Positions 6,295 through 12,975 of a stretch of 12,975 bases of DNA are shown in pieces (position 1 is the first letter of the stretch; each line of letters begins with the position of its first letter). Source of the DNA: JBAYNW01 sp041678605 (GTDB taxonomy: Bacteria; Cyanobacteriota; Vampirovibrionia; Gastranaerophilales; Gastranaerophilaceae). The translations under genes were made by a program, and so were the position numbers. The stretch covers positions 1-12,975 of the forward strand of contig JBAYNW010000039.1 of NCBI GenBank assembly GCA_041678605.1. The letters run 5' to 3'. The notes below the pieces were generated by a model. It saw only the letters and a list, made by a program, of their open reading frames with translations. It did no database searches and had not been told where the DNA came from.

Positions 6295-6627
6295 ATGAAA
6301 AATAAAAAACAATATACTCTGGATGATATAAAAAAACTTATAGAATCGGTTGAAATAATTGAGTCGGACGATTTGTTTGTTGATACGTATGGTAATAAAA
6401 TTGACATGAACAAAGCAACGGCACAGGCGGATGCTGATGTTGAAAAGCTTCAATCTGCAAATGTCCATTTTAGATGGAGTGCAAAAGAAATTGAACGGGC
6501 AAAAAAGATTGCTGAGATAAAGGGCTTAAAATATCAGGCATATATCAAATCTGTACTTAAACAGCAAATGGACAAAGACGAAAAGGTGCTTAGTGTCAAT
6601 TTTCAAAAATTAAAAAAGGTTGTTTAA
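6295..6627 (+). CDS. CopG-like ribbon-helix-helix antitoxin
   Basis: A 110-aa protein. Residues 56-92 read as a ribbon-helix-helix fold: strand NVHFRW, helix KEIERAKKIAEIKG, turn LK, helix YQAYIKSVLKQQM. This pattern (strand, AK-rich helix, G-x-x-YQ-x-xIK) is typical of CopG-type antitoxins of type II systems. The N-terminal half is acidic (ESVEIIESDDLFVD) and is the likely toxin-neutralising part. GAGG (6284-6287) is well placed before the ATG. It would bind the palindrome in its own promoter (6028-6041). The gene ends nine bases from the convergent DedA gene, so no terminator fits between the two stop codons. Confidence 0.75.
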   Translation: MKNKKQYTLDDIKKLIESVEIIESDDLFVDTYGNKIDMNKATAQADADVEKLQSANVHFRWSAKEIERAKKIAEIKGLKYQAYIKSVLKQQMDKDEKVLSVNFQKLKKVV

Positions 6628-6636
6628 TTTTTACCT

Positions 6637-7263
6637 TTAAGACTCTTTCAAATGTTTAAAGTGGTTTATCAGGTACAAAACAAATAAAACGCCAAAAACA
6701 ATGACTATTGCAATATCAAATTTGTGCCAGAAAATTTTTAGTGCCTCTCTGTGTTCGCCCAATTTCATACCCACGTAGACAAGCGGATAGCTCCAAAATA
6801 AAGACCCCAGAAAAGTAAAAAGCAGGAACTGTTTCAAGTCTGCTTTTAAAATTCCCGCCGGAAGCGAAATAAAAGTTCTTACAATCGGCAGCATTCTGCA
6901 AAGGAAAAATGCGTAATTTCCGTACTTTTGTTCCCATTTGTCAGCCATTTCAAGGTCGTGTTTGCTTACCAGAAACCATTTTCCGTATTTTTCAACAAAT
7001 GGTCTTCCTCCAAAATAACCTATATAATAGGAAGGAATTGAACCCAATATACAACCGAAAGCTCCGGCGAATGCCGCAACATGGATTGACATAACTCCTT
7101 TGCTGACAAGATAGCCTGCAAAAGGCAGAATTGCTTCGCTAGGCAGCGGCACGTTGCAAGATTCAATCGCCATCAAAAGTGAAATCCCCAAGGGTCCCAT
7201 TGTTGCTATCGTGTGTTCTATAAATCCTATAATCGGCACCAATACCGAATCCAATACGCTCAT
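6637..7263 (-). CDS. DedA family (VTT domain) inner-membrane protein
   Basis: A 208-aa polytopic membrane protein. Hydrophobic stretches lie at about 22-50, 58-85, 115-138, 145-168 and 182-200. Conserved DedA features are E34 and the PLPSE turn (39-43), and the motif FLCRMLPIVRTFISLPAGI (120-138) with two arginines six apart (R123, R129), as in E. coli YqjA/YghB. Members are linked to undecaprenyl-phosphate or phospholipid recycling across the membrane and to envelope and proton homeostasis; the lipid carried by this one cannot be told. The start is backed by GAGGAA just upstream. It is the last gene of a likely three-gene operon, 38 bp behind the TonB-domain gene. Confidence 0.93.
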   Translation of the reverse strand: MSVLDSVLVPIIGFIEHTIATMGPLGISLLMAIESCNVPLPSEAILPFAGYLVSKGVMSIHVAAFAGAFGCILGSIPSYYIGYFGGRPFVEKYGKWFLVSKHDLEMADKWEQKYGNYAFFLCRMLPIVRTFISLPAGILKADLKQFLLFTFLGSLFWSYPLVYVGMKLGEHREALKIFWHKFDIAIVIVFGVLFVLYLINHFKHLKES

Positions 7264-7301
7264 TTAATTCCTCACTTCTCTAAGTATACTTCAAACAAAT
7301 G

Positions 7302-8486
7302 CTAGTGTATAAAACATGCATGCGTAAGAAATCCTGCAAGAAAGCAAAGCATGTTTCCAATGGGGTCATGGGTAAATTCGGTTTTAGATTTTACCGTGTA
7401 AGTAATATTAAAATTATCTGTATTCATTGAGTCGGGAATCGGAGGAAAGCTGCTTCTTTGCAGGTGAACAAGAATTTTATTATCAAAATTTTTGCTTCCC
7501 GAAGATTTTTGTACTTCAGAGGAAATTATTTTTCCGCTCTTGTCAATCAGAAAATTCATTGACATTTCCTTGTGGTAATACAGCCTTTCTTTTGGAAGAT
7601 TTTGTGAAAGAACAACATCCAATTGCTTTTTATATGATTCATAATCGTTTATTGCAGACATATTGCTTGATGATGACTCAAGTTTAGTGTTAGGACTGCC
7701 GCCAAAGACTTTGTAATCAAAAGTGAACTGCACCGTTACCGATTTTCCGTTGAAATCTATTGGTAAAGGTTCAACCGGCGAGGATTTTTTTATTGTGTAG
7801 ATTGCATTTTCGTCAAATTTTGTATCGCCTGATGACTTAAACACCTTAACATCTGTAATCTCACCGTTTTTATTTATTTTAAATAATTCGACTGAATTTC
7901 TATCCTCTCTGTAAGAATGGCCGGGATGCCAATTTGATTTTATGTTCTTTTGAAGCCTTTTCATATAAGGTTTAAAATCAACTTCCGCCGGTGCTTTTTT
8001 ATCCTTATTTGTTTGCACTGCCTCCGCCGGTACCGCTTTTTTTAAAACTTCCTGATTTTCCCGAGTTGAGGACACAATTGCAGCAGACTGAGAAATCGGC
8101 TTTTGTTCCACAATTTCGTTTATTTTTGTTGCACTTGAATATTCGGGACTAAAGAAAAATTGTATGCTTAGAGTATCATTCGGGTATTCTTGAGGCAATT
8201 TTTCGTATGGAACAGCTTTATATATAGCTAAAAAAGCACTTTTGTCGAATTTTTCATCTCCTGAGGTTTTTATAATCTTTGCTTCTGTAACACGCCCGTC
8301 TTTGTTTATTGTAAAATTTGCCACGACATTTTTATTGTTTTTATCATCCCTTTGAACAAGCCAGTTTGCGTTGACTTTTTTCTCCAACCTTGACAGGTAT
8401 AATTTGTCTATATCTGCATTTTGTGCAAAAGCAATGTTTTGCAGACATAAAAAACTAAAAATAAAAAATAATAAAATCTTTTTCAT
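7302..8486 (-). CDS. Secreted protein with three TonB/TolA-C-type domains
   Basis: A 394-aa protein. It starts with a clear signal peptide (MKKILLFFIFSFLCLQNIAFA, cleavage after about residue 21). Three related domains follow, at about 28-113, 171-258 and 282-367. Each has Y-x-x-x-L near its start, a V-x-x-F-x-I-[ND]-K-[DNS]-G strand-turn, and the repeated signature K-[TS]-S-G-x-x-x-F-D at 73-81, 217-225 and 327-335. This matches the TonB C-terminal / TonB_2 fold. A polar linker at 114-170 separates the first two. There is no N-terminal anchor or proline-rich span, so it is not an ordinary TonB. The last 20 residues (IGNMLCFLAGFLTHACFIH) are hydrophobic and could tether it to a membrane. AAGGG precedes the start. 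It is in an operon with the upstream aminotransferase (25-bp gap) and DedA. Confidence 0.8.
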   Translation of the reverse strand: MKKILLFFIFSFLCLQNIAFAQNADIDKLYLSRLEKKVNANWLVQRDDKNNKNVVANFTINKDGRVTEAKIIKTSGDEKFDKSAFLAIYKAVPYEKLPQEYPNDTLSIQFFFSPEYSSATKINEIVEQKPISQSAAIVSSTRENQEVLKKAVPAEAVQTNKDKKAPAEVDFKPYMKRLQKNIKSNWHPGHSYREDRNSVELFKINKNGEITDVKVFKSSGDTKFDENAIYTIKKSSPVEPLPIDFNGKSVTVQFTFDYKVFGGSPNTKLESSSSNMSAINDYESYKKQLDVVLSQNLPKERLYYHKEMSMNFLIDKSGKIISSEVQKSSGSKNFDNKILVHLQRSSFPPIPDSMNTDNFNITYTVKSKTEFTHDPIGNMLCFLAGFLTHACFIH

Positions 8487-8511
8487 GGGCTAATTTCCCT
8501 TGGTTATCCGG

Positions 8512-9750
8512 TCACTCATAATAAAACCCGTCCATTTTCATTCTATCGACTACTTCTTGCAAGTTTTCATCCGAACACACAATGGAAATTCTGAAAAATC
8601 CTTCGCCGTATTTGCCGAAAGCATGACCCGGAACGGCCACAACACCGGATTTATGCATCAAATCATCCGTAAATTCTTTTGAAGATTTATACCTTGGGGG
8701 AATAGGGAGCCACAGATAAAAAGTCGCATCCGGAATATGCCTGTCCATATCCCAGCCCAGCTCTCTCAGACCTTTGGCCAAAATTTCCTGCTTTTTCTTA
8801 AATCCCAGATTCGCTTCTTTAATATACTCGTCACCCTCTTTGGAGTTCAAAACCTCTGACGCCGCTTTTTGCAGGACTTTGAAAATCCCCGTGTCAAGAG
8901 TGGATTTTAATTTCCCAAAAATTGAAACTGCCTCCGCATTACCGCAAATCCAGCCCAACCGCCAGCCGGTCATTGCATAAGGTTTTGAGAAGCTGAAAAA
9001 CTCTACCGCAACATCTTTTGCACCTTCAACCTGTAAAATACTCGGCGGTTTTTTGTTTTCGTCAAAATACATGTCCGTGTAGGCCGCGTCTGAAATCAGC
9101 AAAATTTTGTGTTTTTTGCAAAAATCAACCGCTTTTTCAAAATATTCCAAGGTTGCAGTTACCCCGAGCGGGTTATTCGGATAATTTACAACCAAAGCTT
9201 TAACTTTTTTTTCATCATATCCGTCTTTTTTCAAATTTTCCCAAACTTCGTCCAAATCAGGCATGAAATTATTTTCAAAAGTCATCGGCACGGAATATCC
9301 AACTCCGCCTGAAACCTTTATCATTTCCTTATAAGAGGCGTACCCCGGATCCGGAACCAAAATAATATCACGAAAGTCATCTTTTGCGGGGTTAATTAAT
9401 ATTCTGATAAAATTTGCAAGCCCTTCTTTTGAGCCTATCAGCGAAAAAATCTCTCTTTTTGGGTCTAAATCAACACCAAATCTGGTTTTCATCCGCTTTG
9501 CAATCGCTTCCAGATAATATGCTTCACCCTTCGGACTTGAATAAGAATGAATCCCCTCAATATCAAGTGCTTCTTTTAGTTTATCAATAACAAATTGGGG
9601 CGGATTTTTTACCGGAGCTCCCATGGAAAGTTTTATAGGCGAACGTCCTTTCTTTTCAAGCTCAGAGGTAATTTGGGCTACCTCTTCCCCGATTTGAAAC
9701 ATAATATAAGTTTCCAATGACTGTACATAATTGTTAAACAACTCTTTCAT
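8512..9750 (-). CDS. PLP-dependent class I/II aminotransferase (possible LL-DAP or Asp/Ala type)
   Basis: A 412-aa fold-type I aminotransferase. The PLP lysine is K256 in SFSKPYAMTGWRLGW. D221 and Y224 (DAAYTD) bind the cofactor ring, NYPNNPLG (189-196) is the classic cofactor/substrate loop, and R387 in FRIS binds the substrate carboxylate. Overall pattern fits the aspartate/alanine/LL-diaminopimelate aminotransferase group; DapL is one candidate but the substrate cannot be fixed by eye. The start was set at ATG 9750 because GGAGGG lies a few bases upstream. The frame continues six codons to a GTG at 9768 that would have the ribosome-binding site inside the gene. First gene of a minus-strand operon with the TonB-domain and DedA genes. 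Confidence 0.9.
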   Translation of the reverse strand: MKELFNNYVQSLETYIMFQIGEEVAQITSELEKKGRSPIKLSMGAPVKNPPQFVIDKLKEALDIEGIHSYSSPKGEAYYLEAIAKRMKTRFGVDLDPKREIFSLIGSKEGLANFIRILINPAKDDFRDIILVPDPGYASYKEMIKVSGGVGYSVPMTFENNFMPDLDEVWENLKKDGYDEKKVKALVVNYPNNPLGVTATLEYFEKAVDFCKKHKILLISDAAYTDMYFDENKKPPSILQVEGAKDVAVEFFSFSKPYAMTGWRLGWICGNAEAVSIFGKLKSTLDTGIFKVLQKAASEVLNSKEGDEYIKEANLGFKKKQEILAKGLRELGWDMDRHIPDATFYLWLPIPPRYKSSKEFTDDLMHKSGVVAVPGHAFGKYGEGFFRISIVCSDENLQEVVDRMKMDGFYYE

Positions 9751-9769
9751 AATCCCTCCGCTACTCACA

Positions 9770-9775
9770 ATTATA
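9770..9775 (-). promoter_or_regulatory. Candidate -10 for the aminotransferase operon
   Basis: The minus strand reads TATAAT here, about 20 nt upstream of the aminotransferase ATG at 9750. Transcription would start near 9763 and the leader would be essentially the ribosome-binding site. The -35 position (TATACT) is a poor match. It overlaps the divergent dgt promoter, so the two transcripts probably compete. Confidence 0.5.
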
Positions 9776-9794
9776 CATTAAATAAAATTCATAG

Positions 9795-9800
9795 TATAAT
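9795..9800 (+). promoter_or_regulatory. -10 element for the dGTPase gene; predicted leaderless start
   Basis: TATAAT at 9795-9800 ends six bases before the ATG at 9807, so the expected transcription start coincides with the A of the start codon. A weak -35 (TATACA, 9772-9777) lies 17 bp upstream. No ribosome-binding site precedes the ATG. Together this predicts a leaderless mRNA. Confidence 0.6.
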
Positions 9801-9806
9801 GAATTT

Positions 9807-10841
9807 ATGGCAACAGATTTAAAGAAAGATACAATAAAATACAAGCTTGAACAGCGGGAAATCGAGTACTTGAGCGATATTGCGACAAAGAGCAGGTTCT
9901 CCGTCGGAAGGAAAAAGCAGGAAGATGAATGTCCGCTTAGGACATGTTTCCAGCGTGACAGGGACAGAATTTTACATTCGAAGGCTTTCAGACGCTTGAA
10001 ACACAAAACTCAGGTGTTTTTATCGCCATTTGACGACCACTTCAGAACACGCTTGACGCACACTCTTGAAGTTTCTCAAATAGGGAGAACAATTGCACGT
10101 GCGTTGGATTTAAACGAAGATTTGGCCGAAGCGATTGCTATGGGGCATGATTTGGGCCACACTCCTTTCGGGCATTGCGGAGAAGGAGTTTTGGATGAAC
10201 TTATGCCTAACGGATTTCACCATAATTTACAAAGCGTCCGTGTGGTTGAAATTTTAGAAAACCTTAATTTGTGTCAGGAAACAGTCGACGGGATTTTGAC
10301 ACATACGTGGGGTTTTCAGCCTAAAACGCCGGAGGCTCAGGTCGTTCAGCTCGCAGATAAAGTCGCCTACATAAATCATGATATTGAAGATTCAATTCGT
10401 GCGGGAATAATTTCTGAAAGTGATTTGCCAAAAGAATGCATAAAATATTTTTCATCCATCCAGAAAAAAAGATTGAACAAAATGATAGGAGAAATTATAG
10501 AAAACTCCATCGGCAAACCCGTTATTTCCATGAGTGAAGAAGGCTGGCATTACACGACAAAGTTGAGGGAATGGCTGTTCAAAAATGTTTACGTGGATTC
10601 GCCTGCAAAACTGGAGGAAGTTAAGGCAAAAAGGGTAGTCAGTGAACTTTTTAATTACTACGTAGAACTGTTGACCCCAAATTGTGACAAAGACAAAGCC
10701 CTGAGAATTGTTTGTGATTATATTTCGGGGATGACCGACAGATACGCCATTGAGCGATTTAAGCAAATTTTTATACCGGCTCCTATGATAACAAAAGCCA
10801 GCGACGATTATTTGTTCAGACTTGCCAAAATAATAGATTAG
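9807..10841 (+). CDS. dgt: dGTPase-like HD-domain triphosphohydrolase
   Basis: Hydrolyses dNTPs (classically dGTP) to the nucleoside plus triphosphate. The 344-aa length fits the shorter dgt-like subfamily. The N-terminal block FQRDRDRILHSKAFRRLKHKTQVF (48-71) is a family signature. HD metal ligands are H85 (RLTHTLEVSQ), H114-D115 (GHDLGHTPFGH) and D184 (QLADKVAYINHDI). The start at 9807 places the conserved N-terminal region as in relatives, and no alternative ATG lies nearby. A -10 box ends six bases upstream and there is no Shine-Dalgarno. The TAG stop abuts a repeated hairpin element. With thyX in the same window, both nucleotide-pool enzymes act on dNTP supply, although they are not in one operon. 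Confidence 0.93.
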   Translation: MATDLKKDTIKYKLEQREIEYLSDIATKSRFSVGRKKQEDECPLRTCFQRDRDRILHSKAFRRLKHKTQVFLSPFDDHFRTRLTHTLEVSQIGRTIARALDLNEDLAEAIAMGHDLGHTPFGHCGEGVLDELMPNGFHHNLQSVRVVEILENLNLCQETVDGILTHTWGFQPKTPEAQVVQLADKVAYINHDIEDSIRAGIISESDLPKECIKYFSSIQKKRLNKMIGEIIENSIGKPVISMSEEGWHYTTKLREWLFKNVYVDSPAKLEEVKAKRVVSELFNYYVELLTPNCDKDKALRIVCDYISGMTDRYAIERFKQIFIPAPMITKASDDYLFRLAKIID

Positions 10842-10999
10842 GAGCTTGCGGAAAAATTAAAAATTTTTCTCGCAATCTCTCTTGTCCGGCTTTCATCCTT
10901 ACCGCCGGCTGTCCCGCAGCCGGTAAGGATTTAGCACTTCCTAGGTCGGATTTGAAAAAGTTCTAAAAATTGTCATTTTTAGACTTTTTCCGCATCCTC
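10842..10999. repeat. 158-bp structured repeat, copy 1 (MITE-like or REP-like)
   Basis: Begins immediately after the dgt stop codon. Ends carry imperfect 15-bp inverted repeats: GAGCTTGCGGAAAAA at 10842-10856, and on the minus strand GAGGATGCGGAAAAA at 10999-10985 (13 of 15 identical). Inside are three hairpins. The left is 10842-10879, a 17-bp stem with one mismatch, one bulge and an AAA loop. The GC-rich centre is 10895-10930, with outer 9-bp stem ATCCTTACC/GGTAAGGAT and inner GGCTG/CAGCC. The right is 10954-10990, a 16-bp stem with one bulge and a TGTC loop. It lies exactly between the dgt stop and the last base of the minus-strand ORF stop codon. It may act as a bidirectional terminator. 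It has no coding capacity. Confidence 0.85.
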
Positions 11000-11148
11000 T
11001 ATAGATATTTTTCATAAAAATTTTTGTCAGGTTGGTTTGACTGCGACAAAACGATTTCTTTATATTCGTTTTTGTCAATATCAACACCCATTTTCTTTAT
11101 GTCAAGTTTTTTAACTTTTTTATTTTTAGGAAGCTTTTTTTTAGACAT
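10999..11148 (-). CDS. 49-aa basic hypothetical protein
   Basis: An ATG at 11148 opens 49 codons ending TAG at 11001-10999. The N-terminus is very lysine-rich (MSKKKLPKNKKVKKLDIKK) and the C-terminal half is more acidic and polar (DKNEYKEIVLSQSNQPDKNFYEKYL). The ribosome-binding site TAAGGA overlaps the stop codon of the upstream synthetase gene, with about nine bases to the ATG, so the two are probably translationally coupled in one operon. I do not recognise a family. The last base of its stop codon is the last base of the 158-bp repeat. Confidence 0.55.
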   Translation of the reverse strand: MSKKKLPKNKKVKKLDIKKMGVDIDKNEYKEIVLSQSNQPDKNFYEKYL

Positions 11149-11160
11149 AATTTTTTATCC

Positions 11161-12816
11161 TTAGACCAAAATCTTTTTAACTTCGTTTCTTTTAACTTTT
11201 CTGGTAGCCGTTCTCGGAAAAGGGTCTTTAACGATAATAATATTAGACGGTCTTTTGTAAGATGATAACTGCAGTGACAAATTTTTAACTTCTTTTCTTA
11301 TTTCAGCTTCAAGCTCTTTTTCGTCGCCATATTTGTCAATCATTTCAGGAGAAGGAAGAATAGCGATAAAAATATCTTCCGTTCCGTCTTTTTGCCCGCC
11401 CGAACGTTTAGCTCCGAATACGCAGATTTCAGCAAATTTCGGACTCTTTTCCATCACAGCCTCAACTTCTTCAGGAAAAACTTTTTTCCCGCCGCTCAGG
11501 ACAATCATACTCTTAATTCTTCCTGTGATAAAGATAAATCCGTCTTTGTCTATTCTGGCAATATCACCTGTATGAAGCCATCCGTCGGCATCAATTACTT
11601 CGGCCGTCAATTCCGGTAAATTGTAATACCCTTTCATGACATTATCGCCTTTAACCAAAAGTTCAGAAGTTTTTTCGTCAACCCTTACCTGAACGTTCGG
11701 GATAGGTAAACCTATTGAACCTAGCTTGCATTTGTTTCGCCTGTTTACGGCCACAACCGGACTGGCTTCTGAAAGACCATAGCCTTCAAATACTCCCATA
11801 CCGATAGTTTCAAAGAATTTTCCTACCGATATATCCAACGGAGCTCCGCCTGAAATACATCCTTTAAATTTCCCTCCGAATTTTTTGTGGATAGGAAGAA
11901 ACATTAATTTTCTTACAAAATAAAACGGAATTAATCCTGCCAGCTTGTAATTAAGGTTGAAAAACGCCTTTTTAAGCGGAGATGATTGATTAACTTCCGC
12001 TTCAATGCTTGATTTAAGCAATTTTAAAAATGCAGGAACGACAATCATAAACGTAATTTGCTTTTCCTGAATAATAGTAAACAAGTCCTTTGGTTTTAAA
12101 CTTTGCGAGTAGTAAATCGAAGTCCCCTTGCTCAAGAAAGACAAAAATCCCACGGTAAGTTCAAACAGGTGATTCATAGGCAAAATTGACAAAAATTTGT
12201 CATTAATGCCCAAATCAAAACATTGTATAACAGCATCTATCTGAGCAATAACATTTTTGAAAGATATTTCAACTCCCTTTGGTGTTCCCGTTGTGCCTGA
12301 AGTATAAATAATAAAAGCCGTTTTGCTTACTGCACGGTGACGCCATTTTCTTTCCTGCTCATCCGGAATATTGTACAAACTCGGATAATTTTTGTTTGAG
12401 CCGCTGTCGTCAAGAATTATTATATGTTCAATTGAATCGATTGTTTGTTTTAATTTGAGTGCCGTTTCCAAGTGTGAGTTTGAAACAAGCAAAACCTTCG
12501 GTTTACTGTCATTCAAAATTGAATTCAATTCATAAATTGTCAGTTTCGTATCAAGCGGTATAGTAATTGAACCGGATAAAACCGAGGCGAAAAGGGCTGC
12601 ACCCCACTCAGGCATGGATTCTGACAAAATTGCCAGTTTGTCACCCTTGTCAACTCCGCTTTTAATGAGGTAATTAGCAAGCCGTCTGGATAAAATGCCA
12701 AGACCCCTAAAAGTCAATTCGCTCCAGCCTAAGTTTGACTTCATACCTAATGCAATTTTGTTTTGTAGTTTTTCTGTACGGTTTTCCAAAAATAAAAGCA
12801 CGTTAGTTTGATCCAT
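11161..12816 (-). CDS. Long-chain acyl-CoA / acyl-ACP synthetase (AMP-binding)
   Basis: Activates fatty acids through an acyl-adenylate and transfers them to CoA or ACP. The 551-aa ANL-superfamily protein has the ATP/AMP loop YTSGTTGTPKG (171-181), adenine-binding GYGLSEASP (345-353), GWLHTGDIA (412-420) with D418, and TGRIK (431-435) at the hinge to the C-terminal domain. The catalytic lysine is in PRTATRKVKR (534-543), probably K540. Fatty acid use and acceptor (CoA or ACP) are not decidable from motifs. No membrane segment is obvious. The start has AGGAG about ten bases upstream and TATAGT (12839-12834) as a possible -10. The second repeat copy lies directly upstream, and a 49-codon ORF follows. 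Confidence 0.93.
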   Translation of the reverse strand: MDQTNVLLFLENRTEKLQNKIALGMKSNLGWSELTFRGLGILSRRLANYLIKSGVDKGDKLAILSESMPEWGAALFASVLSGSITIPLDTKLTIYELNSILNDSKPKVLLVSNSHLETALKLKQTIDSIEHIIILDDSGSNKNYPSLYNIPDEQERKWRHRAVSKTAFIIYTSGTTGTPKGVEISFKNVIAQIDAVIQCFDLGINDKFLSILPMNHLFELTVGFLSFLSKGTSIYYSQSLKPKDLFTIIQEKQITFMIVVPAFLKLLKSSIEAEVNQSSPLKKAFFNLNYKLAGLIPFYFVRKLMFLPIHKKFGGKFKGCISGGAPLDISVGKFFETIGMGVFEGYGLSEASPVVAVNRRNKCKLGSIGLPIPNVQVRVDEKTSELLVKGDNVMKGYYNLPELTAEVIDADGWLHTGDIARIDKDGFIFITGRIKSMIVLSGGKKVFPEEVEAVMEKSPKFAEICVFGAKRSGGQKDGTEDIFIAILPSPEMIDKYGDEKELEAEIRKEVKNLSLQLSSYKRPSNIIIVKDPFPRTATRKVKRNEVKKILV

Positions 12817-12833
12817 TTTTCACTTACTCCTAA

Positions 12834-12839
12834 ACTATA
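12834..12839 (-). promoter_or_regulatory. Candidate -10 for the acyl synthetase gene
   Basis: TATAGT on the minus strand, about 18 nt upstream of the ATG, with the ribosome-binding site AGGAG between. The matching -35 position falls inside the left hairpin of the second repeat copy and is poor. The repeat may therefore have been inserted into, or supplied part of, this promoter. Confidence 0.4.
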
Positions 12840-12848
12840 CTTAACTTT

Positions 12849-12975
12849 GAGATTGCGGAAAAATTAAAAATTTTTCTCGCAATCTCCCTTGTCCGGCTTT
12901 CATCCTTACCGCCGGCTGTCCCGCAGCCGGTAAGGATTTAGCACTTCCTAGGTCGGATTTGAAAAAGTTCTAAAA
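12849..12975. repeat. 158-bp structured repeat, copy 2 (truncated by window end)
   Basis: Same orientation as copy 1, offset by 2007 bases. All 127 bases present align without gaps, with two differences (A at 12852 for C, C at 12887 for T). The A at 12852 restores a perfectly paired left stem (GAGATTGCG/CGCAATCTC). The right hairpin and right terminal repeat would continue past the window. The left edge lies 32 bases upstream of the acyl synthetase ATG. Confidence 0.9.

Noticed and set aside
6232..6468. Minus-strand 78-codon frame over the antitoxin
   Set aside because: Antisense shadow rich in Phe/Ile/Arg, with no start signals. The plus frame carries a ribbon-helix-helix pattern.
9751..9768. 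GTG 9768 as the aminotransferase start
   Set aside because: It would put the strong GGAGGG ribosome-binding site inside the gene. ATG 9750 is directly behind that site.
9761..10006. Minus-strand frame at the dgt start
   Set aside because: Antisense to the conserved dgt N-terminal signature and overlapping the divergent promoters.
10839..11001. TA target-site duplication around repeat copy 1
   Set aside because: TA does occur on both sides if the element is taken to start at 10841, but copy 2 has TTT at its left edge and the bases before 10842 and 12849 differ, so the duplication is not supported.
10842..12975. Two repeat copies as a CRISPR or tRNA/rRNA feature
   Set aside because: Units are about 158 bp and 2 kb apart with genes between, so this is not an array. 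The hairpins do not form a cloverleaf.

Overview
This AT-rich window carries ordinary chromosomal genes plus a small toxin-antitoxin locus and a repeated structured element. The mix fits a host-associated, Gram-negative-type bacterium: flavin-dependent thymidylate synthase (ThyX), a DedA membrane protein, a periplasmic protein built from TonB/TolA-C-type domains, GDP-L-fucose synthesis, and very short or leaderless 5' ends. My best guess is a gut non-photosynthetic Cyanobacteriota (Gastranaerophilales / Melainabacteria type). This rests on overall character and is an inference; no rRNA gene is present to settle it.

Layout. On the minus strand, prfA (138-1217) is bracketed by short tandem oligonucleotide repeats. 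A plus-strand run follows: a soluble histidine kinase (1463-2512), gmd (2572-3660) and fcl (3761-4825), which together make GDP-L-fucose from GDP-mannose, then rpmE (4911-5114) with its own promoter and terminator, and thyX (5307-5996). Next is a BrnT/CopG-like toxin-antitoxin locus (about 6023-6627). It has a near-consensus promoter with a palindromic operator between -35 and -10, a toxin reading frame broken or shifted at a run of five Cs, and an intact ribbon-helix-helix antitoxin. A minus-strand operon converges on it: aminotransferase (9750-8512), triple TonB-C-domain protein (8486-7302) and DedA protein (7263-6637). A dGTPase-like HD hydrolase (9807-10841) diverges from the aminotransferase. 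An acyl-CoA/acyl-ACP synthetase (12816-11161) with a 49-codon ORF behind it (11148-10999) runs back towards it.

The space between the stop codons of the dGTPase gene and the 49-codon ORF is filled exactly by a 158-bp element with imperfect terminal inverted repeats and three hairpins. A second copy begins at 12849, upstream of the synthetase, and runs off the window. The 127 comparable positions differ at only two bases. This repeat and the toxin locus are the two items most worth following up. Other points of interest are an inverted repeat overlapping the gmd ribosome-binding site, a probably leaderless dGTPase mRNA, and an enlarged GDP-fucose synthase.

No tRNA, rRNA, CRISPR array or intact transposase gene was seen. 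No stretch longer than about 300 bases lacks a feature.
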